This document shows, piece after piece, positions 10,491 to 18,431 of a stretch of DNA of 56,781 nt. A program made the translations under genes and the position numbers. How positions within the stretch are numbered: position 1 is the first letter of the stretch; each line of letters opens with the position of its first letter. The notes under the pieces were generated by a model. It saw only the letters and a program-made list of their open reading frames with translations. It made no database searches and was not told the DNA's origin. Where the stretch lies: assembly GCA_024698125.1 (NCBI GenBank), contig JAILRQ010000005.1:1-56781 (forward strand). Reading direction: 5' to 3'. The stretch is from Acholeplasmatales bacterium (GTDB taxonomy: Bacteria > Bacillota_I > Bacilli_A > Acholeplasmatales > Anaeroplasmataceae).

Positions 10491-10546
10491 AGTGCTGGTA
10501 ACACTTATTTATAAAAATGGTATGTTATAAGGTATCATCAACGCAA
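10490..10546 (+). repeat. Composite structured motif copy 1: hairpin AAGTG-CTGGTAA-CACTT plus 30-nt box
   Basis: Hairpin 10490-10506; box ATGGTATGTTATAAGGTATCATCAACGCAA at 10517-10546. Confidence 0.85.
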
Positions 10547-10634
10547 ACGATAATAACATACCTGAAAAAATATTTAATGAAACGAGGATTAAGAAAATGT
10601 TTAAAAATTATAATATTATGAGGTGTATGTTATT

Positions 10635-11168
10635 ATGGGAAGACCAGGTATTTTAGGAGTTCGTAGTGGAACTCGAGGCAGCGGACAGCTTGCTTTAGCA
10701 AATTTCAAATCTGATATTATTGCTAAATCTTTAGCAGATGAAGTAAAAAACAGCAATAATAACAATAATAATTCAAACACTAGAACTGCAAAAAAAAGAA
10801 AGTCACCAATCTTTGATTCTAATGGACACGTTAGTTTAGAAAGTATTTCAGAAAGAAGAGAGTTCTTTTTAGGTAAATCAATAGCTAGAATTGAACATGA
10901 GCTTCATAAAAATGGATATACAACTGAAAGAAAGAAATCAAATCGTAAAGATTCAAAAGCAAAAATTACGATTGTAATTAATAGTAGTAAGGAAAGAAAT
11001 ATTGGTCAAATTCAAGTGTCTCCAGGTTCTAAAAGGCATGGTGATGTTCCTTATGTAAAAATAAGTACAAAGGACATAGGTAAAATTAAGATAATAGGAG
11101 CAACTGAAAATCAATATAAGACAGATGGAAGAGAAAAAGCAACTTTACTATTTAGGAGGTATCATTAA
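10635..11168 (+). CDS. Putative polymorphic-toxin-like C-terminal domain protein (no secretion domain)
   Basis: Asn-run linker; C-terminus ...KAKITIVINSSKERNIGQIQVSPGSKRHGDVPYVKISTKDIGKIKII...YKTDGREKATLLF resembles toxin tips of LXG/Rhs-type proteins (from memory); followed by an immunity-like ORF. Confidence 0.5.
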   Translation: MGRPGILGVRSGTRGSGQLALANFKSDIIAKSLADEVKNSNNNNNNSNTRTAKKRKSPIFDSNGHVSLESISERREFFLGKSIARIEHELHKNGYTTERKKSNRKDSKAKITIVINSSKERNIGQIQVSPGSKRHGDVPYVKISTKDIGKIKIIGATENQYKTDGREKATLLFRRYH

Positions 11169-11641
11169 TGTATTATGATGATTTAAATTTAATTCCTGGT
11201 GTAGGAATTGGAAGAATCAAATTTGGAATGAAATTTGATGAAGTAAAAAAAATTTTAAAAGAGGATGGTATTGTTTATTCAACGGGTATCGATTCTAATA
11301 AAGGATGTACTCCTCAAAAGGAATGGGAAACTATCTATGTTAAGGATTATATGACATTTTGCTTTGTTGAAAATGTATTATGGCAAATTAATGCTGAAAA
11401 GGAGTATAAAGGAATGCTAGAAAATGGTATTTGTATTGGAGATAGCATTCAAAATGCAGAAAAAGTAGATCCCGACTTACAATACGATGATTGGAATGAA
11501 AATTTTGTATCAGCTAAAGGATACTGGTTATTTGATACAGTTGAATCTGGAAATAAAATATATAGGATGACAATTAATTTATTAGAGTGTATGGATGATG
11601 ATATATTTTATTCATATGAGTGGTTAAAAAAATACCAATAA
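11168..11641 (+). CDS. Putative immunity-like protein
   Basis: 157 aa acidic protein (GVGIGRIKFGMKFDEVKKIL), start overlaps preceding stop by 1 nt, no signal or TM. Confidence 0.45.
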   Translation: MYYDDLNLIPGVGIGRIKFGMKFDEVKKILKEDGIVYSTGIDSNKGCTPQKEWETIYVKDYMTFCFVENVLWQINAEKEYKGMLENGICIGDSIQNAEKVDPDLQYDDWNENFVSAKGYWLFDTVESGNKIYRMTINLLECMDDDIFYSYEWLKKYQ

Positions 11642-11645
11642 AAAA

Positions 11646-11710
11646 AGCGTAGATTGCTGGTAACAATCTACGCTAAATTAATGGTATGTTATAACATATC
11701 ATCAACGCAA
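11646..11710 (+). repeat. Composite structured motif copy 2: hairpin AGCGTAGATTG-CTGGTAA-CAATCTACGCT plus 30-nt box
   Basis: Hairpin 11646-11674; box ATGGTATGTTATAACATATCATCAACGCAA at 11681-11710. Confidence 0.88.
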
Positions 11711-11760
11711 TTTGTATTTTATAATATTTAAATAAAAAAGTCAAGGAGGGAGGCTTACGC

Positions 11761-12486
11761 ATGACTGATGATGAGAAGGTAAAAAAATATAGGGTTTCTT
11801 ATACAAAAGTAACAAATAATTCGATGGTTGATGGCAATGATGAATTTCCTGTTGTTCCATGTTATTTAGATATAGCACCAGATTATTTATGCTTATATGG
11901 AGATCCAAAGGATTATAATAAAACAAATATGACATGTGTTTGCTTTTATGAATTTGACTCTGAATTCGATGGTATTAATGGATTATTTAATGCAATATAT
12001 TATGAAAATGAAAAGCTATTAAATTTTTATAAGAATAGATTTAAAGATGTTAAGGTGATCATTGAACCTGATTACTCACAAATTAGGGATATTGAATTGA
12101 TAGAGAATAAATATAGGCAATTTAAGGCAAGAGTTGTTTCTCTATGGTTTATAAATGAAATGAATATCCCAGTAATTCCTAATTTGAATTATGCTGGAGA
12201 GTATAGTATGGAATATATGTTAGATGGTATTAAAGAAACTACAATGATTTCGGTATCTTTAAAAGGAATTATGGATAAGAAAATTGAAGAAGAATTGCTA
12301 ATGATGGCGATAAAGAAATCTGTAGATAATTTGCCTAATCTTAAGAAGATAATTTGTTTTTCTACAAGTCCTAATGACGAGAAGAATAATATGTATTTTG
12401 AATATGCTAAGAATAAAGGTATTGATGTTATAATCCCGGACAATTCAATGAGATTAAGAAATATAGAAATATCTATCAAGAATTAG
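11761..12486 (+). CDS. DUF4417-like protein
   Basis: Domain-like pattern: YEFDSEFDG...VSLWFINEMNIPVIPNLNYAGEYSMEYMLDGIKETTMISVSLKGIM. Confidence 0.55.
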   Translation: MTDDEKVKKYRVSYTKVTNNSMVDGNDEFPVVPCYLDIAPDYLCLYGDPKDYNKTNMTCVCFYEFDSEFDGINGLFNAIYYENEKLLNFYKNRFKDVKVIIEPDYSQIRDIELIENKYRQFKARVVSLWFINEMNIPVIPNLNYAGEYSMEYMLDGIKETTMISVSLKGIMDKKIEEELLMMAIKKSVDNLPNLKKIICFSTSPNDEKNNMYFEYAKNKGIDVIIPDNSMRLRNIEISIKN

Positions 12487-12732
12487 AACTATAGATTGCT
12501 ATTGTGATAGTGATGAACGATTTGATTTATACCATGATGATAGATTAATGGATATGTTAAAAATATATCCTTATTTAGATGCTAAAGCAGTTTCATTTTT
12601 GGTTAATACATTATCATTATGTTTTAATTTGGCTGATATTATAATGGTATCTTTAATTGTGGTTTTATCATTGACAATAATTCTATCATCTTTTAAAATA
12701 TCCTCGTAAGGATTATAATTATTAATAAGTAT

Positions 12733-12796
12733 TACCTTCCTTTCTATAATGTTTTCTTGACAATTCTATTATAATGGAAGGTAATACTTTTTTTAT
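12733..12796 (+). terminator. Long hairpin / probable bidirectional terminator
   Basis: AAGTATTACCTTCC ... GGAAGGTAATACTT followed by TTTTTTT. Confidence 0.75.
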
Positions 12797-12822
12797 TTGA
12801 TAATTGTGATTTATCTATCTAC

Positions 12823-12882
12823 CTATCTATCAACTGTTAAATTTAAGGGAATCTATCTATCAACTGATTTATTTAAAGAAGC
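12823..12882 (+). repeat. Imperfect tandem repeat, 30-bp period, upstream of AbiE operon
   Basis: CTATCTATCAACTG at 12823-12836 and 12853-12866, similarity continuing through ~30 bp. Confidence 0.75.
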
Positions 12883-12925
12883 TAGAAAATTGCTTGCTTT
12901 TATTTTTAGTCGCTTTATCTTTCAT

Positions 12926-12954
12926 TTGACATACAGTGTAAAGTGAAGTATAAT
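12926..12954 (+). promoter_or_regulatory. Consensus sigma70 promoter of AbiE operon
   Basis: TTGACA (12926-12931), 17 nt, TATAAT (12949-12954). Confidence 0.8.
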
Positions 12955-12977
12955 GTTAATGGATAGGAGGTATAAAT

Positions 12978-13586
12978 ATGACTCTTTATGATGTATTATT
13001 AAGCAAATATGGGTATAGTAATCCATTTTCACTTGAAGAAATAAAATTTAATAATTATTCATTACCATGGATAAAAAAAGAATTAAACAAGCTTGTTAAT
13101 TCTAATACGGTTGTTAGATATGAAAGAGGTATATATTATATCCCCGAAAAAACTATTTTTGGTAATAGCTCTTTAAATCCTCAAAAGATAATAGAAAAGA
13201 AATATTTGTCTAATAATTCTGGATATTATTCTGGCTTATCTTTTGCAAATAAGGTTGGTATAACTACACAAATGCCTAATGTTATAGAAATATATACAAA
13301 TAATGAAAAGAGTAGAGTAAGGGAAATTACAATTAATAATTTAAAGGTGATATTAAGAAAAGGTAGAGTTAATATTACAAATGATAATATTTATGTTTTA
13401 TCTTTTTTAGAATTAATGAATTCTTTTTCAATTGATTATTTTAATGCTGAAAGAAAAGAACTAATTATTAATTATATTAAAGAAAGAGGCATCAATAGAA
13501 AAGCAATTACAAAATATTCTCCTTATTTTCCAGATAAGGTTATGAGAAATTTAGTAGAAAGTGAGATTATATATGATATTGCATAA
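12978..13586 (+). CDS. AbiEi-like type IV antitoxin / transcriptional regulator
   Basis: N-terminal winged-helix (ELNKLVNSNTVVRYERGIYYIPEK), followed by overlapping AbiEii-type gene. Confidence 0.75.
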   Translation: MTLYDVLLSKYGYSNPFSLEEIKFNNYSLPWIKKELNKLVNSNTVVRYERGIYYIPEKTIFGNSSLNPQKIIEKKYLSNNSGYYSGLSFANKVGITTQMPNVIEIYTNNEKSRVREITINNLKVILRKGRVNITNDNIYVLSFLELMNSFSIDYFNAERKELIINYIKERGINRKAITKYSPYFPDKVMRNLVESEIIYDIA

Positions 13587-14475
13587 TGATAGAAAATCAT
13601 TTGAAGAAATAATTATTCAAACAGCAAATTATTATAATATTGATGTATCAATTATTGAAAAAGATTATTATGTAACAATAATGCTAAAGGAGTTATCAAA
13701 AAGAATTGATAATATGATATTTAAAGGTGGAACATCACTTTCTAAATGTTACCATTTAATTGAAAGATTTTCTGAAGATATTGATTTAAATATCGAAACT
13801 ATGAAACACCCAACTGATTCAGAAAGAAAAAAATTATGTAATTCAATTAAAGACTCAATTACTGAATTAAATTTTGAATTATTAAATCCTGATAATATAA
13901 GAAGTAGAAGAGATTTTAATAGATTTATAATAGATTATAATTCTATATTTAAAAGTGATAGTTTAAAATCAAATTTAATAATTGAGACAGCAGTTTTTAT
14001 AAGATCGTTTCCATGCGTAGAAAAAGAAGTTTCATCATATATTTATGAATATATGATATTAAGAGGCTATGATAAAATTATTGCTGAATGTAACCTTGAA
14101 CCATTTAAAATTAGAGTTCAATCATTAGAAAGAACATTTATTGATAAACTATTTGCCCTTGCTGATTATTATCTTGCAAATGAAAAATCAGAACATTCTA
14201 GACATTTATATGATTTATATAAAATAAAGAATAATATTATTTTTAATGATGCCTTTTATAAACTTTTTAATGAGATTAAAAACGAAAGAAAGATTCATGA
14301 AAAATGTTTATCAGCTATGGACGATATTTCGTTAGCTGAAGTGTTAAAGGAAATTGTAGAAAAAGATTATTATAAATCTGATTATGAAGATATTACATGT
14401 AATTTGTTATTTGAAATAGTAGATTATAAGACTGTAAAAGATTCTTTAATAGATATTATTGAAAAAATTAAATAA
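13573..14475 (+). CDS. AbiEii/AbiGii-family nucleotidyltransferase toxin
   Basis: FKGGTSLSKCYHLIERFSEDIDLNI nucleotidyltransferase signature. Confidence 0.92.
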   Translation: MILHNDRKSFEEIIIQTANYYNIDVSIIEKDYYVTIMLKELSKRIDNMIFKGGTSLSKCYHLIERFSEDIDLNIETMKHPTDSERKKLCNSIKDSITELNFELLNPDNIRSRRDFNRFIIDYNSIFKSDSLKSNLIIETAVFIRSFPCVEKEVSSYIYEYMILRGYDKIIAECNLEPFKIRVQSLERTFIDKLFALADYYLANEKSEHSRHLYDLYKIKNNIIFNDAFYKLFNEIKNERKIHEKCLSAMDDISLAEVLKEIVEKDYYKSDYEDITCNLLFEIVDYKTVKDSLIDIIEKIK

Positions 14476-14500
14476 TAATATTTACTTTAAATTGTGGAGC

Positions 14501-14560
14501 ACTTCTAAAAACTTCGATGTTCACGTTGAAACAATTTGCCTACTAGAATTAATGAAGTAG
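14501..14560 (+). pseudogene. 3'-terminal fragment of an RlmD/RumA-like methyltransferase gene
   Basis: Reading frame TSKNFDVHVETICLLELMK* resembles the RlmD C-terminus; intact rlmD upstream ends ..TSNLETICLLNRKNG*. Confidence 0.55.
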
Positions 14561-14565
14561 AAGAT

Positions 14566-14598
14566 AACTCAAAGTTTTTGACTTTGAGTTTTCTTGTT
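14566..14598 (+). terminator. Rho-independent terminator
   Basis: AACTCAAAGT-ttttg-ACTTTGAGTTTTC. Confidence 0.75.
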
Positions 14599-14697
14599 AT
14601 TAAAATAATATTCGTCAATTTATTAATAATTAGATAAAAAATGGTATTTTAAAATAAATGGTGCTATAATTAATTCGTGTTTAAAGGAGATAATACT

Positions 14698-15489
14698 ATG
14701 TATAAAATTGGTTTATTAGGATATGGTAAGATGGGTGGAGCCATTATTGGTGGGCTTATCGAATCAAAGAAATATAAAAAGAGTGATGTTTTAATTTATT
14801 CCTTAAATAAGGATGATATCACTCGTGATGGCTTTACTGCTGCAGAGGATGAGGCATATGTTTATGAAAATGTAGAGACTTTAATCCTTGCAATTAAGCC
14901 TCAGCAATTTGAAGAGGTTATGGCAAAGCTTAAGGATTGTAAGAATAAGCCAGAGCTTATTATCACAATTGCGGCTGGTATTACTATTTCATATATTGAA
15001 AAATCACTAGGAAGTGATTTAAAGGTAGTAAGAGTTATGCCTAACCTTGGAGCTGCAATCAAGATGGCAGTTACAACTATGGCACATAATAAGAATGTAG
15101 ATGATAGAAGCCTTGCTAGCGCAAAGGCTATCTTTGAGTCAATTGGAAGTGTTACATTAGTAGATGAGGATAAGATTAATACCTTATTACCTCTTAATGG
15201 TTCATATCCAGCATATATTTGGTATTTCATTCGTTCATTTGTAAGATATGCAGAGAAGAATGGTGTAGATCCAATGGATGCTAGAAAGATGCTTGCGGAT
15301 GCTACAATTGGATGTGCTAAGATGCTAAATGAATCACCTAAGGATTTAGATACATTAATTAATGATGTATGCTCATACAAGGGAACTACAATTGAAGGAG
15401 TTTATGTATTTGATGATATGAAGCTTGATGAAATTGTAGATAAGGCTTCAGCTGCATGTGCTAAGCGTGGAGATGAGCTTGCAAAGTAG
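14698..15489 (+). CDS. proC: Pyrroline-5-carboxylate reductase
   Basis: YKIGLLGYGKMGGAIIGGL, VRVMPNLGAAI, and conserved C-terminal helices. Confidence 0.92.
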   Translation: MYKIGLLGYGKMGGAIIGGLIESKKYKKSDVLIYSLNKDDITRDGFTAAEDEAYVYENVETLILAIKPQQFEEVMAKLKDCKNKPELIITIAAGITISYIEKSLGSDLKVVRVMPNLGAAIKMAVTTMAHNKNVDDRSLASAKAIFESIGSVTLVDEDKINTLLPLNGSYPAYIWYFIRSFVRYAEKNGVDPMDARKMLADATIGCAKMLNESPKDLDTLINDVCSYKGTTIEGVYVFDDMKLDEIVDKASAACAKRGDELAK

Positions 15490-15564
15490 AAGTGCCAATG
15501 GCACTTTTATTTTTTTATTTATAAAAAGAAAAAAGAGGTCCTAAGACCTCTAATTATTATCAAG

Positions 15565-15641
15565 TGGCGGTTCGTAAGCGATTCGAACGCTTGACAACAC
15601 GCTTAGAAGGCGTGTGCTCTATCCAGCTGAGCTAACGAACC
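15565..15641 (-). tRNA. tRNA-Arg (UCU), CCA encoded
   Basis: Reverse complement GGTTCGTTAGCTCAGCTGGATAGAGCACACGCCTTCTAAGCGTGTTGTCAAGCGTTCGAATCGCTTACGAACCGCCA folds as cloverleaf, anticodon TCT. Confidence 0.95.
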
Positions 15642-15696
15642 ATCTCAACAACGATTAGTATTATAAACTATAAAACCTCAAAAGTAAAGGATTTTT

Positions 15697-16077
15697 TTAG
15701 TTATTTTCGTTGTTTTTGTTATCATCTTCGATAATATCCTCATATTTGTCGCGCTCAGGTGTGATATGTCTATTCTTACCATGACCTGTAGCCTTATATT
15801 TGATATATTTCTTACCCTTCTTATCAAGAAGTACTGTAATAAGTAGGAATATCGCAAGAATTACTATAAGAGCACCTGTACAGAATAATCTCCACCAAGA
15901 TGTAAACTTAAATATAAGAAGGATTCCAAATGCTATTGTAAGGATAGAGGCTACAAAATATGATATAAGCTCATATTTAACCTTAGCTCTATTAGCCTTC
16001 TCTGTAATAAATAGCGCTATAAATGATCCTAATAGGAAAACACCCATAACTATTGCTAGTACTGCAAATAATGTCAT
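15697..16077 (-). CDS. Hypothetical membrane protein
   Basis: Multiple hydrophobic segments, charged C-terminal tail. Confidence 0.65.
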   Translation of the reverse strand: MTLFAVLAIVMGVFLLGSFIALFITEKANRAKVKYELISYFVASILTIAFGILLIFKFTSWWRLFCTGALIVILAIFLLITVLLDKKGKKYIKYKATGHGKNRHITPERDKYEDIIEDDNKNNENN

Positions 16078-16148
16078 ATTTAATCACCTTCTATATAATA
16101 GCATAAGTTTTTTAAAATTAAAATACTATTAAAATTTAGTGTGAAATC

Positions 16149-16206
16149 ATTTTAGTTAAAATAAAATTAAAGCTTTTGAAATAAAAGACTAATTTTTAAC
16201 TAAAAT
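16149..16206. repeat. 13-bp perfect inverted repeat upstream of ilvE
   Basis: ATTTTAGTTAAAA (16149-16161) / TTTTAACTAAAAT (16194-16206). Confidence 0.85.
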
Positions 16207-16281
16207 ACCTCTTTTTGACTTGTTTTACATACTAAATTGTACTAAAATAGAAGTTAGTAAATCAAAGTGAGGTAATAAGTA

Positions 16282-17364
16282 ATGTTAAACATTAGATTTG
16301 AAAAAGCAGATAAGCTTAAAGAAAAGCCAGATCAAAATAATTTAGGATTTGGAAAGTATTATACAGACTATATGTTTGTAATGGATTGGTTCAAGGGAAA
16401 GGGATTCACAGATCCAAGAATTGTTCCATATGCACCTATTCCATTTGATCCTGCATGTCTTGTACTACACTATGCACAAGAGACATTCGAAGGAATGAAG
16501 GCATATAAGACTGAAGATGGAAGAACTTTATTATTCCGTCCAGAGATGAACGCAAGAAGATTCCAAACTTCAAATGAGCGTCTATGTATGCCACAGGTAC
16601 CAGTTGATGACTTCGTACAAGCTGTAACTGAGCTTGTAAAGGTTGAGAAGGACTGGGTACCAACTGCACCTAACACTTCATTATATATTAGACCATTTAT
16701 GTTCGCATACCAGCCTAAGCTTGGAGTTCATGATGCTGAGCACTATCTATTCATGGTAATCCTTTCACCAGTTGGATCTTACTATCCAGAAGGATTAAAG
16801 CCAGTTAAGATTTATGTTGAGGAGGATATGGTTCGTGCCGTTACAGGAGGAACTGGATTCACTAAGTGTGGTGGAAACTACGCTTCATCAATTCTTGCTC
16901 AAATCGAGGCTGAGAAGAAGGGATATTCTCAAGTTCTATGGCTTGACGGTGTACACAAGAAGTACATTGAAGAGGTTGGAACTATGAACGTTATGTTTAA
17001 GATTGACGGAGAAATCTATACTGCACCAGCAGAGCTTGGAAAGGGATCAGTACTTCCAGGTGTAACTCGTGACTCTATGATTAAGCTACTTCGTTCTAAG
17101 GGATATAAGGTACATGATACTGAGGAAGAGAGATTATCAATTGATGATCTATTAAAGGCTGCTAAGGAAGGAAAGCTTGAGGAAGCATTCGGAACTGGTA
17201 CTGCCGCAGTTATCTCTCCTATCGGAGTACTTGCATACAAAGATAAGGTATTCTTCAACAATGAGAAGATTGGACCTGTATCACAAATGCTATTCGATAC
17301 ATTAACAGGAATTCAATGGGGTCGTCTAAAGGACGAGTTCGGATGGACTGTTGAGGTTAAGTAA
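16282..17364 (+). CDS. ilvE: Branched-chain amino acid aminotransferase
   Basis: ETFEGMKAYKTEDGRTLLFRPEMN, GGTGFTKCGGNYASS, EEVGTMNVMF. Confidence 0.95.
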   Translation: MLNIRFEKADKLKEKPDQNNLGFGKYYTDYMFVMDWFKGKGFTDPRIVPYAPIPFDPACLVLHYAQETFEGMKAYKTEDGRTLLFRPEMNARRFQTSNERLCMPQVPVDDFVQAVTELVKVEKDWVPTAPNTSLYIRPFMFAYQPKLGVHDAEHYLFMVILSPVGSYYPEGLKPVKIYVEEDMVRAVTGGTGFTKCGGNYASSILAQIEAEKKGYSQVLWLDGVHKKYIEEVGTMNVMFKIDGEIYTAPAELGKGSVLPGVTRDSMIKLLRSKGYKVHDTEEERLSIDDLLKAAKEGKLEEAFGTGTAAVISPIGVLAYKDKVFFNNEKIGPVSQMLFDTLTGIQWGRLKDEFGWTVEVK

Positions 17365-17385
17365 TAAATTACTTACAAAAGATAC

Positions 17386-17413
17386 AAAAGGGACTTCGTG
17401 TCCCTTTTTTTTC
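17386..17413 (+). terminator. Rho-independent terminator
   Basis: AAGGGAC-ttcgt-GTCCCTT-TTTTTT. Confidence 0.75.
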
Positions 17414-17441
17414 TCACCAATTTGTATTATAATTATAATAG

Positions 17442-18428
17442 GTGATAATATTGAAAACTAATGAAAAGAATAAGCTAAGAATAGTTGAGATAATTGAATA
17501 CCTAATGATTGAATCTGATGAGGATCATCCTGTAAGTGTTGTAATGATTCAGGATTACCTAAAGGATAAGGATATTACTGCTGATAGAAAGACAATATAT
17601 TCTGACATTGCAGTAATTAATGAATACTTTATGTCTGTTGTGACATTAAAGAAGTCACAAAACTGGTATTACTGCAATGATAGAAAGTTTGATTTTTCTG
17701 AGATACAGGTAATTGTATCAGCAATTGTATCAGCAGGCTTTATTGATCCAAAAACATCTGATGAGCTTATAGAAAAGCTATACTCACAAACATCAAGATA
17801 TATATCAAAGGAAATTAAGGGAAATATTACTATTAAGAATCCTTCAAAGCATTCTAATAGAGATACCCTAAACTCTATTGATACAATAATTGATGCTATA
17901 AGAAAAAAGAAGCAAATATCATATCAATATATTAAGCATGATATAAATGGTAAGCTTGTTACTAAAAATCATAAGTTTACACCAGTAGATCTTATCTATA
18001 ATGATAATTATTATTATTGTGTAATGGCTGGAGTAAGAGAGGATTCTATCAAGTTTTATCATATAAGAATTGATAGAATGAAGAATGTTTTAATATCTGA
18101 TGATCAAGCTATTGCTCATAATTATAATTCAAATAATTATGTTACAAAGCATTTTCAAATGTGGGATGGAGAGCTTTCTTGGGTAGAACTTTTAATTACA
18201 AATGATGTAGTAGATTCTATGATGGATAAGTTTGGTGAAAAGCTTCTTATCCAGCCAGTAGATGAAAATCACGCAAGGATACACGTCCAGGTTGCGGTAT
18301 CTAAGGCATTCTTTTCTTGGATTGTAACATTTGGTGATAATGTTAAAATCATTACAAAGGATGTAAAGGCTCAGTTTATAGGGTATATTGCTGAGATAGT
18401 AAATCAATACAGAAACGATGAGGAATAA
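17442..18428 (+). CDS. WYL-domain HTH transcriptional regulator
   Basis: N-terminal HTH, WYL-type core (KKKQISYQYIKHDINGK...FTPVDLIYNDNYYYCVMAG). Confidence 0.85.
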   Translation: MIILKTNEKNKLRIVEIIEYLMIESDEDHPVSVVMIQDYLKDKDITADRKTIYSDIAVINEYFMSVVTLKKSQNWYYCNDRKFDFSEIQVIVSAIVSAGFIDPKTSDELIEKLYSQTSRYISKEIKGNITIKNPSKHSNRDTLNSIDTIIDAIRKKKQISYQYIKHDINGKLVTKNHKFTPVDLIYNDNYYYCVMAGVREDSIKFYHIRIDRMKNVLISDDQAIAHNYNSNNYVTKHFQMWDGELSWVELLITNDVVDSMMDKFGEKLLIQPVDENHARIHVQVAVSKAFFSWIVTFGDNVKIITKDVKAQFIGYIAEIVNQYRNDEE

Positions 18429-18431
18429 TAT

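Noticed and set aside
9128-14600. Prophage
   Set aside because: No integrase, terminase, capsid, portal, tail or lysis genes are visible; at most a remnant of an integrative element.
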